From Paenibacillus aceti (GTDB lineage: Bacteria; Bacillota; Bacilli; Paenibacillales; Paenibacillaceae): a stretch of DNA of 64,000 nucleotides. Positions 1-8,477 of the stretch are shown here, piece by piece. Below the pieces are notes generated by a model that worked only from the letters and a program-made list of their open reading frames with translations, was not told where the DNA came from and made no database searches. The stretch is taken from contig NZ_KZ987724.1 in the NCBI RefSeq assembly GCF_003614185.1, positions 1,044,149 through 1,108,148 of the forward strand, given 5' to 3'. A program made the translations under genes and the position numbers. The number at the start of each line of letters is the position of its first letter. The stretch's first letter is position 1.

Positions 1-1323
1 GAGCAAGCGGTACTGGCTGCAGATACAGCATTCCAGACCTGGAGCAAAGTTGCAGTGCCGCGTCGTGCACGTATATTATTCAAGTTCCAACAATTGCTGA
101 TCCAGCACAAGCAAGAGCTGGCAGAGTTGATCACTAAGGAGAACGGCAAGGCGTTGTTCGAATCGCTGGGCGAAGTACAGCGGGGGATCGAGAATGTCGA
201 GTTCGCGGCAGGAGCACCGAGCCTGATGATGGGCGATTCGCTGTCTTCGATCGCTACGGATGTTGAAGCGACGAACTACAAATATCCGATCGGTGTCATC
301 GGCGGGATCGCACCATTCAACTTCCCGATGATGGTACCATGCTGGATGTTCCCGATGGCGATTGCTCTGGGTAACACCTTTGTGCTGAAGCCTTCGGAGA
401 AAACACCACTGCTTGCAGAGAAGGTGGTTGAGTTGTTCACGGAAGCCGGGCTGCCAGCAGGTGTGCTTAACATCGTCTACGGCGCTCATGATGTCGTGAA
501 CGGACTGCTTGAGCATCAGAAGGTCAAAGCGATCTCCTTCGTCGGCTCGAAGCCAGTGGGTGAGTATGTGTATCGCGAAGGCACGAAGAACCTGAAACGG
601 GTGCAATCCCTTACAGGTGCGAAGAACCACACCATCGTATTGAAGGATGCGAACCAGGAGGAAGCGGTTCAGAACGTAATCAGCGCTGCCTTTGGTTCGG
701 CGGGCGAGCGTTGCATGGCCTGTGCAGTATTGACAGTCGAAGATACGATCTATGACGAGTTCATGGAGAAGCTGGTTAAAGCGGCTAAGGCGATTAAGAT
801 CGGCGATGGACTAGATAAGGATACATTCCTGGGTCCGGTTATCCGTCAAGAGAACAAAGACAGAACCTTCCGTTATATTGAGCAAGGGGTTGCGGATGGA
901 GCTAAGCTGACACTGGATGGACGTACAGGCATTCCGGAAAAAGGCTACTTCGTTGGACCGACGATCTTCGAGAATGTTACAACCGACATGACATTGTGGA
1001 AAGAAGAGCTATTCGCTCCAGTATTGTCTGTCATCCGCATCAAGGACGTGAAGGAAGGCGTTGCGCTTGCGAACAAATCTCCGTTTGCTAACGGGGCATG
1101 CCTGTTCACGAACAATGCAAGTGCGATTCGCTACTTCCGTGAGAATATCGATGCAGGTATGCTCGGCGTGAACCTCGGTGTTCCGGCACCTATGGCCTTC
1201 TTCGCTTTCTCGGGATACAAGGATTCCTTCTACGGCGATTTGCACTGCAACGGCAAAGATAGCGTAGAGTTCTACACCAGAAGAAAAGTAGTTACGGCTC
1301 GTTACGGAGAGAACAACATCTAA
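1..1323 (+). CDS. iolA: Methylmalonate-semialdehyde dehydrogenase (acylating), 5' end outside window
   Basis: The reading frame is open from base 1, so the gene begins upstream; the GTG at 55 (in KVAVPRRAR) is an internal Val codon, not a start. The product belongs to the CoA-acylating aldehyde dehydrogenase family that turns malonate/methylmalonate semialdehyde plus CoA and NAD into acetyl-CoA/propionyl-CoA, the last step of myo-inositol breakdown. Visible features are the NAD-binding region with [14 protein letters not shown] and [17 protein letters not shown], and the catalytic cysteine in GSAGERCMA. The C-terminal [13 protein letters not shown] is typical of MMSDH. It is followed after 52 bp by iolB, and the gene order supports an iol operon. 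The family assignment is secure; preference for malonate over methylmalonate semialdehyde is inferred from context. Confidence 0.95.
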   Translation, partial: EQAVLAADTAFQTWSKVAVPRRARILFKFQQLLIQHKQELAELITKENGKALFESLGEVQRGIENVEFAAGAPSLMMGDSLSSIATDVEATNYKYPIGVIGGIAPFNFPMMVPCWMFPMAIALGNTFVLKPSEKTPLLAEKVVELFTEAGLPAGVLNIVYGAHDVVNGLLEHQKVKAISFVGSKPVGEYVYREGTKNLKRVQSLTGAKNHTIVLKDANQEEAVQNVISAAFGSAGERCMACAVLTVEDTIYDEFMEKLVKAAKAIKIGDGLDKDTFLGPVIRQENKDRTFRYIEQGVADGAKLTLDGRTGIPEKGYFVGPTIFENVTTDMTLWKEELFAPVLSVIRIKDVKEGVALANKSPFANGACLFTNNASAIRYFRENIDAGMLGVNLGVPAPMAFFAFSGYKDSFYGDLHCNGKDSVEFYTRRKVVTARYGENNI

Positions 1324-1375
1324 GCATGTTGATTAAATAGTCTATTTCATTAAATGAAGGAAGCGTGCGACAAGT

Positions 1376-2197
1376 ATGGTACAACTCAAAAGATCGCCAA
1401 TTCGTTATCAAGTTAGTGATGGAGTAACCTTACTCCATCACATCACCAAAGAGAATGCACCTCTCGAATTTATCGAGGCCCAAATGTACGGGCTGGCGGA
1501 AGGCGGAAAGATCGAACTGGAGCTTCGCTCTCATGAGCTATGCGTTGTAGCGCTGACAGGCAAGTATACAATTACGGATGGCGAACATCGATTTACCCAC
1601 GTAGGAACACGCAGCAGTGTATTCGAGAAAGTACCGACGGATAGTGTATATGTGCCTGTGGGCAAGAAGGTGAGCATTACCTGCGAGCAACAAGGTAAAG
1701 TGCTGCTGGCCTATGCTCCTACTGAAGATCGGACACGCCAGACGACGTTGATCCCTGCAGAGGCCAATCGCATCGAAGCACGTGGTAAATATCACAACCA
1801 GCGGCTGGTACACAACATCCTTGATGATCAGAGTCCGATTGCTGAGAAGCTGCTCGTCGTCGAAGTGTACACGGATACTGCGAACTGGTCGAGCTATCCG
1901 CCACATAAGCATGATCAGGATGATCTTCCGAAGGAGTCTTTCCTCGAAGAGACTTACTATCATGAGATCAATCCGCGTCAAGGCTATGTTATGCAGCGTG
2001 TCTATACAGATGATCGTCTGCTTGATGAGACGATGGCCGTGTATGATGAAGAGATGGTCATTGTGCCAAAAGGTTACCACCCGGTAGGGGTTCCTGATGG
2101 TTATGAATCCTATTATATGAACATAATGGCCGGACCTAAGAAGATCTGGAAATTCAACAATGATAAGGACCATGAATGGATCATAGAGCGTCCGTAA
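1376..2197 (+). CDS. iolB: 5-deoxy-glucuronate isomerase
   Basis: The 273-residue product is normal length for IolB, the cupin-type isomerase that converts 5-deoxy-D-glucuronate to 5-dehydro-2-deoxy-D-gluconate in inositol catabolism. The diagnostic C-terminal half is present: SSYPPHKHDQDD supplies metal-binding histidines, then EETYYHEINP, QRVYTDDR and VPKGYHPV. The ATG at 1376 is preceded by GAAGGAAG about 11 bp upstream. The gene lies between iolA and iolC, and its stop codon sits within the ribosome-binding region of iolC, suggesting translational coupling. The product is cytoplasmic. Recognition rests on the histidine motif plus the neighbours. Confidence 0.95.
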   Translation: MVQLKRSPIRYQVSDGVTLLHHITKENAPLEFIEAQMYGLAEGGKIELELRSHELCVVALTGKYTITDGEHRFTHVGTRSSVFEKVPTDSVYVPVGKKVSITCEQQGKVLLAYAPTEDRTRQTTLIPAEANRIEARGKYHNQRLVHNILDDQSPIAEKLLVVEVYTDTANWSSYPPHKHDQDDLPKESFLEETYYHEINPRQGYVMQRVYTDDRLLDETMAVYDEEMVIVPKGYHPVGVPDGYESYYMNIMAGPKKIWKFNNDKDHEWIIERP

Positions 2198-2211
2198 GGG
2201 AGAAGAATGAA

Positions 2212-3186
2212 ATGGCAAAAAAATATGATGTAATCGCGATTGGTCGGGCATGCATTGATTTGAACGCTGCCGAGTACAACCGACCGATGGAAGAAACGAT
2301 GACATTCTCAAAATATGTAGGCGGCTCGCCGGCTAATATTGTAATCGGTGCAGCTAAACTGGGATTATCTGTCGGTTTTATCGGTAAAATTCCGGACGAT
2401 CAGCATGGTAACTATATCAAGCAATATATGGCTGAAGCCGGTGTCAATACAGACGGTATGGTCGTCGATCAGGAAGGTCATAAATCCGGGCTTACGTTCA
2501 CAGAGATCAAGAGTCCGGAAGAATGCAGCATTTTGATGTATCGTGACGAGGTAGCTGACCTGTATTTGCGCCCGGAAGAAGTATCGGCGGAATATATCAA
2601 GCAAGCATCCAATCTTGTCGTCTCCGGTACGGCATTATCGAGAAGTCCTTCGCGGGAGGCTGTGCTTAAGGCCATCTCCATCGCCAAAGCGAATGATATC
2701 CGCGTTATCTTTGAACTGGACTATCGTCCATACACATGGACGAATGCGGAAGAGGTATCGATCTACTATTCCCTTGCAGCGCGTCAGGCTGATATCATTA
2801 TTGGTACAAGAGATGAATTCGATATGCTGGAAAATCGCCAAGGCGGGGACAATGATGCGACCGTAGCCGAGCTGTTCAAATATGCGCCGCAGCTGATCGT
2901 CATCAAGCACGGTGTAGAAGGCTCCTATGCTTACGAGCGCGGCGGCAAAATGACCCGCGGATTTGCTTACAAGTCCAATGTTCTGAAGACATTCGGCGCC
3001 GGGGATTCCTACGCAGCGGCCTTTATTACTGCACTTCATAACGGTAAAAATGTAAAAGAAGCACTGAAATACGGTAGCGCAGCCGCTGCGATTGTCGTCA
3101 GCAAGCATAGCTCCTCGGAAGCGATGCCGACGATCAAGGCGATTGAGCAGCTAATGAGCGAGCAAGCTGCAACCTATGGCAAATAA
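2212..3186 (+). CDS. iolC: 5-dehydro-2-deoxygluconokinase
   Basis: PfkB/ribokinase-family sugar kinase of 324 residues that phosphorylates 5-dehydro-2-deoxygluconate with ATP. An ATG at 2176 is in frame, but the ATG at 2212 (MAKKYDVIAIGRACID) has a good AAGGGAG site at 2196-2202 and begins where PfkB proteins normally begin, so I chose 2212. Visible motifs are the N-terminal VGGSPANIVIG substrate-binding stretch and the PfkB signature TFGAGDSYAAAFI with the catalytic Asp near the C-terminus. Gene order iolA-iolB-iolC-iolE-iolD supports IolC over a generic fructokinase. Confidence 0.95.
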   Translation: MAKKYDVIAIGRACIDLNAAEYNRPMEETMTFSKYVGGSPANIVIGAAKLGLSVGFIGKIPDDQHGNYIKQYMAEAGVNTDGMVVDQEGHKSGLTFTEIKSPEECSILMYRDEVADLYLRPEEVSAEYIKQASNLVVSGTALSRSPSREAVLKAISIAKANDIRVIFELDYRPYTWTNAEEVSIYYSLAARQADIIIGTRDEFDMLENRQGGDNDATVAELFKYAPQLIVIKHGVEGSYAYERGGKMTRGFAYKSNVLKTFGAGDSYAAAFITALHNGKNVKEALKYGSAAAAIVVSKHSSSEAMPTIKAIEQLMSEQAATYGK

Positions 3187-3228
3187 GCTAATACATCCTA
3201 TACAAACAACATTGGGAGGTTACGTACA

Positions 3229-4113
3229 ATGAGTATTACACTTGGGATTGCACCAATCGCGTGGACAAATGACGATATGCCGGAGCTTGGTGCGGAGAAC
3301 TCATTCGAGCAATGTATCAGCGAGATGGCTTTATCCGGTTTTACCGGTACGGAGATCGGCAACAAGTATCCCCGCGAGCCGCAAGTGCTGAAGAGCTATT
3401 TGGAGCTGCGAGGCCTTAATGTGGCCAGTGCCTGGTTCAGCGCGTTCCTGACTACGAAACCTTATGCTGAGACTGAGGCGGCTTTTGTACAGCACCGTGA
3501 TTTCCTGCACGCGATGGGCGCCAAGGTCATTGTCGTATCCGAACAGGGCCATAGTGTTCAAGGCCAGATGGATACCCCGGTTATCGATAAGAAACCCGTG
3601 TTCACGGATGAGGAATGGGACAGACTCACAAGCGGCCTGGAGAAGCTTGGTGCGTTAGCTCGTGAGAAAGATATGCGCATCGTCTATCACCATCATATGG
3701 GTACAGGCGTACAGACGACCGCTGAAATTGACCGCTTGATGGCGAACACGGACCCGGACAAAGTATCCCTATTGTTTGACACAGGGCATCTGGTATTCTC
3801 CGGTGAAGATCCACTGGTGATTTTCAAGAAATATCAGGACCGTATTTTCCATATTCACTTCAAGGATATCCGCGAGGATATGCTAAGACAAGTAAAAGAA
3901 GAGAAGCTGAGCTTCTTGCAGAGTGTGAAGAATGGCGTGTTCACAGTGCCAGGCGACGGGATGATCGATTTCCGTCCGATCTGGGAGCTGATCGATGCTA
4001 GCGGTTATGAAGGCTGGATTGTCGTCGAAGCCGAGCAGGACCCAGCTAAAGCTAATCCATTCCTGTATGCTCAAAAAGCGCGGAACTATATTCGTCAAGT
4101 CACGAAAATATAA
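3229..4113 (+). CDS. iolE: Myo-inosose-2 dehydratase
   Basis: 294-residue xylose-isomerase-like TIM barrel matching IolE, which removes water from scyllo-inosose (2-keto-myo-inositol). The N-terminus LGIAPIAWTNDDMPELG and GTEIGNKYPR are family hallmarks. Barrel metal/substrate ligands appear at IVYHHHMGTGVQT, LLFDTGHLVFSG, FHIHFKDIR and the C-terminal WIVVEAEQDP. The start ATG is preceded by GGGAGGT with about 9 bp spacing. It lies 42 bp after iolC. A hairpin follows the stop codon before iolD, so read-through into iolD may be partial. Confidence 0.95.
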   Translation: MSITLGIAPIAWTNDDMPELGAENSFEQCISEMALSGFTGTEIGNKYPREPQVLKSYLELRGLNVASAWFSAFLTTKPYAETEAAFVQHRDFLHAMGAKVIVVSEQGHSVQGQMDTPVIDKKPVFTDEEWDRLTSGLEKLGALAREKDMRIVYHHHMGTGVQTTAEIDRLMANTDPDKVSLLFDTGHLVFSGEDPLVIFKKYQDRIFHIHFKDIREDMLRQVKEEKLSFLQSVKNGVFTVPGDGMIDFRPIWELIDASGYEGWIVVEAEQDPAKANPFLYAQKARNYIRQVTKI

Positions 4114-4120
4114 TCAAAAA

Positions 4121-4152
4121 AGGCATTTCGTTCATTTTTGAATGAAATGCCT
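4121..4152 (+). terminator. Hairpin between iolE and iolD (terminator or processing site)
   Basis: AGGCATTTCGTTC pairs with GAATGAAATGCCT around a TTTT loop, with one G:U pair. It starts eight bases after the iolE stop, has an A-tract upstream and only a short weak T-tract downstream. It could be a leaky terminator, a bidirectional terminator or an mRNA stabilising hairpin within the operon. Confidence 0.6.
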
Positions 4153-4278
4153 AATTTCTCGCTTGAGCTTTCTTTCATCTTCTGGCGGCGGGTCATAGGC
4201 GGTCCATAATGATGAATGAATTCGGCATCTGAGATATGAATACGGATACATGAAATTAAGTTTGGGAGTGTGTGGGGA

Positions 4279-6195
4279 ATGAGCAAAACAATCCGATTAA
4301 CGACGGCGCAAGCTTTGATCAAGTTTTTGAACGCGCAATATGTGAGCGTGGATGGGACAGAAACACCCTTTGTCGATGGGGTTTTCCATATCTTCGGCCA
4401 TGGCAATGTACTCGGTATAGGACAGGCACTGGCTGAGGAGCCTGGTCATTTACGTAATTTCCAGGGCAAGAATGAACAGGGCATGGCTCATGCCGCAATC
4501 GCCTTCGCTAAGCAAAATCTGTGCAAGAAGATTTATGCAGTCACGGCTTCTTCTGGCCCGGGATCGGCGAATATGCTGGTGGCGGCAGCCACGGCATTTG
4601 CCAACAATATTCCGGTATTGTTCCTGCCAGCTGACACCTTTGCCAGCCGTCAGCCAGACCCGGTATTGCAGCAAATGGAGCATGAGCATAGCCATGCCTT
4701 GACCACCAATGATGCCTTCCGTGCCGTAACCCGTTACTGGGATCGCGTGCAGCGGCCAGAACAGCTTATGAGCGCGCTGATCCGCGCCTTTGAAGTGCTT
4801 ACGAATCCGGCCACGACCGGCCCGGTTGCGATCTCCATCCCGCAGGATACGGAGGCGGAGGCCTATGACTATCCAGAGGAATTCTTCAATAAGCGCGTGC
4901 ATTATTTGGATCGCCGTCCGGCGACGGAGCGGGAAATCGAAGCGGCAGCGGCGCTGATTAAGGAGAGCAAGCGCCCTGTCATCATTATCGGCGACGGTGC
5001 CAAATACTCCGAAGCGGGTCCTGCGCTTGAGCAGTGGTCCTTGCAGTGCCATATTCCACTGGTAAGCACACATTCCGGCAAATCGACGATTACGAATGAA
5101 TTTGTCAATGATCTGGGCGGTCTGGGTGTGCATGGGACGAGCGCGGGCAATAAGGCTGTACAGGCGGCGGATCTGATCATCGGGGTGGGTACGAAATACG
5201 ATGATTTCACGACCTCTTCCAAGACGATCTTCAATTTTGAACAGACGAAGTTTATCAATATCAACATCAACCGCAGTCAGACCTATAAGATGGATGCCCT
5301 TCAAATGGTAGCCGATCCGAAACAGGCGATAGAGCAATTGACGCCGAAATTAACAGGCTACAAGACGGCATTCGGCGATGAGATCGCTACGCTGAAGCAG
5401 GAATGGCTGAAGGAAAGAGAGCGCCTGGCAGTGACGCAGTTCAACCGTCAGAGCTTCACCCCTGAAATCGCCGGACATTACACTCAGGAGCGGATGAATG
5501 AATACGCGGAGGCGTTGGGGACGGAACTGACCCAGACCGAGGTGTTCATCAAGCTTAACGATCTGGCTGACGATGATGCGATTGTTGTCGGATCAGCGGG
5601 ATCGCTACCGGGCGATATGCAGCGGCTGTGGAATGTCAAGGTACCGAACACCTATCATCTGGAGTATGGTTATTCCTGCATGGGCTACGAGATCGCAGGC
5701 AGTGTTGGCGTGAAGCTGGCCGCGCCAGATCAAGAGGTCTATGCGCTGCTTGGCGACGGCAGCTTCCTGATGCTGCATACCGAGCTCGTTACGGCGCTAC
5801 AATATAGACAGAAGATTAATATCGTCCTGTTTGACAATTCCGGCTTCGGCTGCATTAACAATTTGCAGATGGCGCATGGCTGCGATAATTTCGGGACGGA
5901 ATTCCGCGATAGCGATGGACAGATCATGAATATTGATTATGCTGCGATCGGTACGGCATATGGTGCGAAGTCCTATGAAGTGCATACGATGAGGCAATTC
6001 GAAGCGGCTGTGCTCGATGCGAAGCAGCAGAATGTATCGACCCTGATCCATGTCAAGGTGCTGCCGAAGACGATGTCAGCAGACTGTGAGGGCAGCTGGT
6101 GGAATGTCGGCGTATCCGCCGTCTCGAAGCGTGAGGAAGTTGAGCAAGCCTACGCGGCGAAGCAAGAGAAACGCAAGTCAGCGAGGAAATATTAA
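4279..6195 (+). CDS. iolD: 3D-(3,5/4)-trihydroxycyclohexane-1,2-dione hydrolase
   Basis: Thiamine-diphosphate-dependent enzyme of 638 residues that opens the ring of trihydroxycyclohexane-dione to 5-deoxyglucuronate. The frame opens with a GTG at 4270, but the ATG at 4279 (MSKTIRLTTAQALI) with TTGGGAG upstream is the better start. The three-domain ThDP fold is evident: the N-terminal Pyr domain (ITEFP-type region here HIFGHGNVLGIGQALAEE), a middle domain with IIIGDGAKYSEAG, and the C-terminal PP domain with LLGDGSFLML followed by the Mg-binding DNSGF stretch. The DNS tripeptide replaces the common NN pair but is usual for IolD. It is the last gene of the iol run and is followed by a strong terminator. 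Confidence 0.95.
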   Translation: MSKTIRLTTAQALIKFLNAQYVSVDGTETPFVDGVFHIFGHGNVLGIGQALAEEPGHLRNFQGKNEQGMAHAAIAFAKQNLCKKIYAVTASSGPGSANMLVAAATAFANNIPVLFLPADTFASRQPDPVLQQMEHEHSHALTTNDAFRAVTRYWDRVQRPEQLMSALIRAFEVLTNPATTGPVAISIPQDTEAEAYDYPEEFFNKRVHYLDRRPATEREIEAAAALIKESKRPVIIIGDGAKYSEAGPALEQWSLQCHIPLVSTHSGKSTITNEFVNDLGGLGVHGTSAGNKAVQAADLIIGVGTKYDDFTTSSKTIFNFEQTKFINININRSQTYKMDALQMVADPKQAIEQLTPKLTGYKTAFGDEIATLKQEWLKERERLAVTQFNRQSFTPEIAGHYTQERMNEYAEALGTELTQTEVFIKLNDLADDDAIVVGSAGSLPGDMQRLWNVKVPNTYHLEYGYSCMGYEIAGSVGVKLAAPDQEVYALLGDGSFLMLHTELVTALQYRQKINIVLFDNSGFGCINNLQMAHGCDNFGTEFRDSDGQIMNIDYAAIGTAYGAKSYEVHTMRQFEAAVLDAKQQNVSTLIHVKVLPKTMSADCEGSWWNVGVSAVSKREEVEQAYAAKQEKRKSARKY

Positions 6196-6219
6196 TCGCC
6201 AGTAAGATTTTGAAATGAA

Positions 6220-6266
6220 AGCAGGATGGGGAGCAAAATGTGAAGTCTTTCCCCGTCCTGCTTTTT
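6220..6266 (+). terminator. Rho-independent terminator of the iol operon
   Basis: AGCAGGATGGGGA pairs with TCCCCGTCCTGCT (one G:U) around a loop of about 20 bases, followed by TTTTTGCTG. It begins 25 bp after the iolD stop. Confidence 0.85.
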
Positions 6267-6272
6267 GCTGTG

Positions 6273-6411
6273 TGTAACGGAAATGTAGATCCTTATTTGC
6301 TCTCAAAGGGGCTGAAAGTGGGAGGGAACTAAAGAATAAGGCCAGCTATTTCCGTTACATTTTTTAAATGGACGAAATTGTGGAAATAGCGGCCCTCAGT
6401 TCCGTTAGAAA
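6273..6411. repeat. Dispersed palindromic element, family A (three motif units)
   Basis: Contains TAACGGAAA (centre near 6279), TTTCCGTTA (near 6353) and GTTCCGTTA (near 6403). The units extend as TAACGGAAA-N5-...TTATTT or its complement AAATAGCG...TTCCGTTAG. The distances 74 and 50 bp match the copy at 20991-21174 exactly by my count. It fills most of the gap between the iolD terminator and the next gene. Function unknown. Confidence 0.7.
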
Positions 6412-6418
6412 CTTTATT

Positions 6419-6865
6419 TTACTTCTTGATCAGCACAATGCCGGCAATCAGGAGAAGGGCGCCCAGAATATGGCGCAGCGAGATTGGAGTGACATCGGAG
6501 CCGAATAGGCCAAAGTGGTCGATGATCATCGCCATGATGATCTGTCCGCTCAGCAGGATGGAGATGAATGTCGCATAGCCGATGCGTACCGGCGCTACGA
6601 TCATTGTCGTGACGATGACTGCGCTGAGTACACCGCCGCCCCACATCCACCAGTTGCCCGCCGACGTGTGCGGTACCAGCATCGGAATTTGCTTGCGGAA
6701 GAGAAAGCCGATGAAGATCATGATAGCCGCGCCGATCAGATTGCTGATCCCTCCGGATAGATAAGGGGAGCCTACATTTCTTCGCAGCTCAGCATTAAAT
6801 CCGCTCTGCAGCGGGAAGAAGACACCGGCTATCACAGTGAGTAAGATGAAGAATATCGTTTCCAT
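6419..6865 (-). CDS. Small DMT-superfamily membrane transporter (YdcZ/DUF606 type)
   Basis: 148-residue, strongly hydrophobic protein with about five membrane segments, matching the YdcZ (DUF606) family of short drug/metabolite-transporter proteins. Family traits are the N-terminal PLQSGFNAELRR, WWMWGGGVLSAVIVTT and the C-terminal HILGALLLIAGIVLIKK. The ATG at 6865 has AGGAG about 7 bp upstream. It lies opposite to the iol operon and just downstream of an iolG-like gene, from which it is separated by a hairpin. Its substrate cannot be read from sequence; a role in inositol or polyol movement is only a positional guess. Confidence 0.8.
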   Translation of the reverse strand: METIFFILLTVIAGVFFPLQSGFNAELRRNVGSPYLSGGISNLIGAAIMIFIGFLFRKQIPMLVPHTSAGNWWMWGGGVLSAVIVTTMIVAPVRIGYATFISILLSGQIIMAMIIDHFGLFGSDVTPISLRHILGALLLIAGIVLIKK

Positions 6866-6893
6866 AGTCGTCTCCTATACATAGCAAAGTAAG

Positions 6894-6920
6894 AAGCCAA
6901 GCGAGATACGCTTGGCTTTT
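6894..6920 (-). terminator. Hairpin terminator downstream of the minus-strand iolG-like gene
   Basis: AAGCCAAGCG pairs perfectly with CGCTTGGCTT around AGATA. On the minus strand it follows the dehydrogenase stop and leads into CTTACTTTG; the + strand side has TTTTATTAT, so it may act in both directions. Confidence 0.7.
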
Positions 6921-6962
6921 ATTATAAAGCAGTCATGCCATTATTGTTTAGATACTAGCTGA

Positions 6963-7988
6963 TCAAAATTCATTATTGACGCGAACTGGCTTGCCTGTCC
7001 GCAGTGATTCAAGCCCAGCAGCGGCGGCGCGTTGCGCCAGGATAACGTCTTCGATCGAGCAGACAACTGGAGTGCCGCTTTTAACGGATTGAATGAAGCT
7101 GTCCATTTCGGAGATATAAGCTTCTTCATAGCGCTCCATGAAGATAGGCAGAGGATTTTTCAGTTGAGCATTGTCTTTATTGTAATACTCGACTGCTGAT
7201 TTGTTTACGTTTTCGACTTTGAGCATGCCTTCGGAGCCGAATACTTCAACACGCACATCATAGCCATATACCGCTTGGCGGCTATTATCGATTAAACCGA
7301 ACGTGCCGTTCTCGAATTCAAGAACCAGGGCCAAGGTATCGATATCGTCGACCTCTTTCAGTTTCGGTTCGATCAGGACACCGCCTTTAGCGTACACTTC
7401 TTTAATATTGCTGCCCATCATGTAGCGGGCCATATCGAAGTCATACGTGGTGAAGTCGACGAGCAAGCCACCAATGCGTTTGATCAGATCGATAGAAATA
7501 ACGAACGGATCGCGGGAGGTAATCTTAACGACTTGTGGATCACCGATTTTTCCTTCTTGAATTTGCTCATAGGCAGCACGATACTGTTTGTCCATACGGC
7601 GGTTGAAGCCAATTTGGAACACGACGTCCGCTTGCTTTACCAGATTGTAAATCTTCATGCTTTCCGTCTCGTCGTTTACATTCATGTCTAATGGTTTTTC
7701 GCAGAAAATATGAATCTTCTTCGGATGCTGCAAGATGTATGCGCACATTTCTGTATGAAGATCTGTTGGCGATGCCACGATAATCGCTTCGATGTCCTCT
7801 TTATCAAGCATCTCTTTATAATCTTTGTATACCGCCTTGAAGCCAAGTTCTTTGGCCACGGCCAGTTGTCCGTCATCAAGTGCACAAGCTGCCAGCGCTT
7901 CGACTTGACCTGCATTAGCTGCGATATGCTTGGCATGCTCCATTCCCATACGTCCTAATCCGATAATGCCCATCTTCAACTTGCTCAT
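6963..7988 (-). CDS. Gfo/Idh/MocA dehydrogenase, inositol-2-dehydrogenase-like, with Tyr at the catalytic His position
   Basis: NAD(P)-dependent oxidoreductase of 341 residues. The N-terminal Rossmann domain has GIIGLGRMGMEHA and the C-terminal alpha/beta domain is typical of inositol/sugar dehydrogenases. CEKP contributes the conserved Lys98. The usual catalytic D-x3-H motif reads D178-F-T-T-Y182: Tyr replaces His, whereas the three paralogs in this window keep His. The start is the internal ATG at 7988 (MSKLKMG), preceded by GGAGGG; the frame also opens five codons earlier. It is closely similar to the dehydrogenase at 13670 (shared RIGGLL-DFT-DFDMARYMMG and NSR-AVYGYD). It could act on an inositol isomer, or have lost or altered chemistry. 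It diverges from the block starting at 8478. Confidence 0.88.
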   Translation of the reverse strand: MSKLKMGIIGLGRMGMEHAKHIAANAGQVEALAACALDDGQLAVAKELGFKAVYKDYKEMLDKEDIEAIIVASPTDLHTEMCAYILQHPKKIHIFCEKPLDMNVNDETESMKIYNLVKQADVVFQIGFNRRMDKQYRAAYEQIQEGKIGDPQVVKITSRDPFVISIDLIKRIGGLLVDFTTYDFDMARYMMGSNIKEVYAKGGVLIEPKLKEVDDIDTLALVLEFENGTFGLIDNSRQAVYGYDVRVEVFGSEGMLKVENVNKSAVEYYNKDNAQLKNPLPIFMERYEEAYISEMDSFIQSVKSGTPVVCSIEDVILAQRAAAAGLESLRTGKPVRVNNEF

Positions 7989-8027
7989 GTTGTTTCCCTC
8001 CATAATAGAATGTCATCCTTACTGCTT

Positions 8028-8041
8028 AGGCAGCGCTTACA
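8028..8041 (-). promoter_or_regulatory. Imperfect cre-like site upstream of the minus-strand dehydrogenase
   Basis: On the minus strand the sequence is TGTAAGCGCTGCCT. The TGTAAGCGCT half agrees with the CcpA consensus TGWAANCGNTNWCA, but the last four bases do not. It lies about 40 bp upstream of the chosen start. Weak call, supported mainly by the better site on the opposite gene. Confidence 0.35.
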
Positions 8042-8367
8042 TTTGAACTGCAATAGCTCACCTCTTTTGCACAATTGTATAATAGTCTAAAATGAGCAAA
8101 TGGTCAATAACAAAACTATGATTAAACATAAAACATTCAAAAGTTAACCTAAAATATCAACAAACTTATTCATTATGGATGATAACGAGTTTTCCAGATG
8201 AAATACTAAGGAGATATATGCGATTTTAATCGTGAATAACCTTTACACCCTCTAAGTTCAAGCTATGAATGGGTAAGTTTTCATCAAATAAAACCAAAGA
8301 ATTACTATAAAAGTTCAATAGTTAATCAAAAATACAAATTAAAATCCGTTTTTGAGCAAAAAAAGTA

Positions 8368-8414
8368 TTGCATTTCTGCCGGAAAAATTGTTTAATACAT
8401 TGTAAGCGATAACA
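8368..8414 (+). promoter_or_regulatory. Promoter with overlapping catabolite-responsive element
   Basis: TTGCAT (8368) and TTTAAT (8391) are spaced by 17 bp as a sigma-A-like promoter. Immediately downstream, 8401-8414 reads TGTAAGCGATAACA, a full match to the CcpA cre consensus TGWAANCGNTNWCA. Its position over the start region implies repression by preferred sugars. The rest of the 8004-8477 gap is AT-rich with no other structure that I could identify. Confidence 0.7.
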
Positions 8415-8477
8415 AGGAAATACAAGTTTCTTGCTACACCGGGTTTTTCATAATTTCAGCTAGAGGAGTGGTAAGTA

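Noticed and set aside
55-57. GTG at 55 as the start of iolA
   Set aside because: The frame is open to base 1 and the upstream residues (WSKVAV) fit the family, so the gene starts before the window.
4450-5337. 295-codon ORF opposite iolD
   Set aside because: Fully inside a strong coding gene on the other strand; composition is antisense-like and rich in Arg/His/Leu.
8004-8477. Riboswitch in the long AT-rich gap
   Set aside because: No convincing conserved stem set was found; promoter and cre explain the visible signals.
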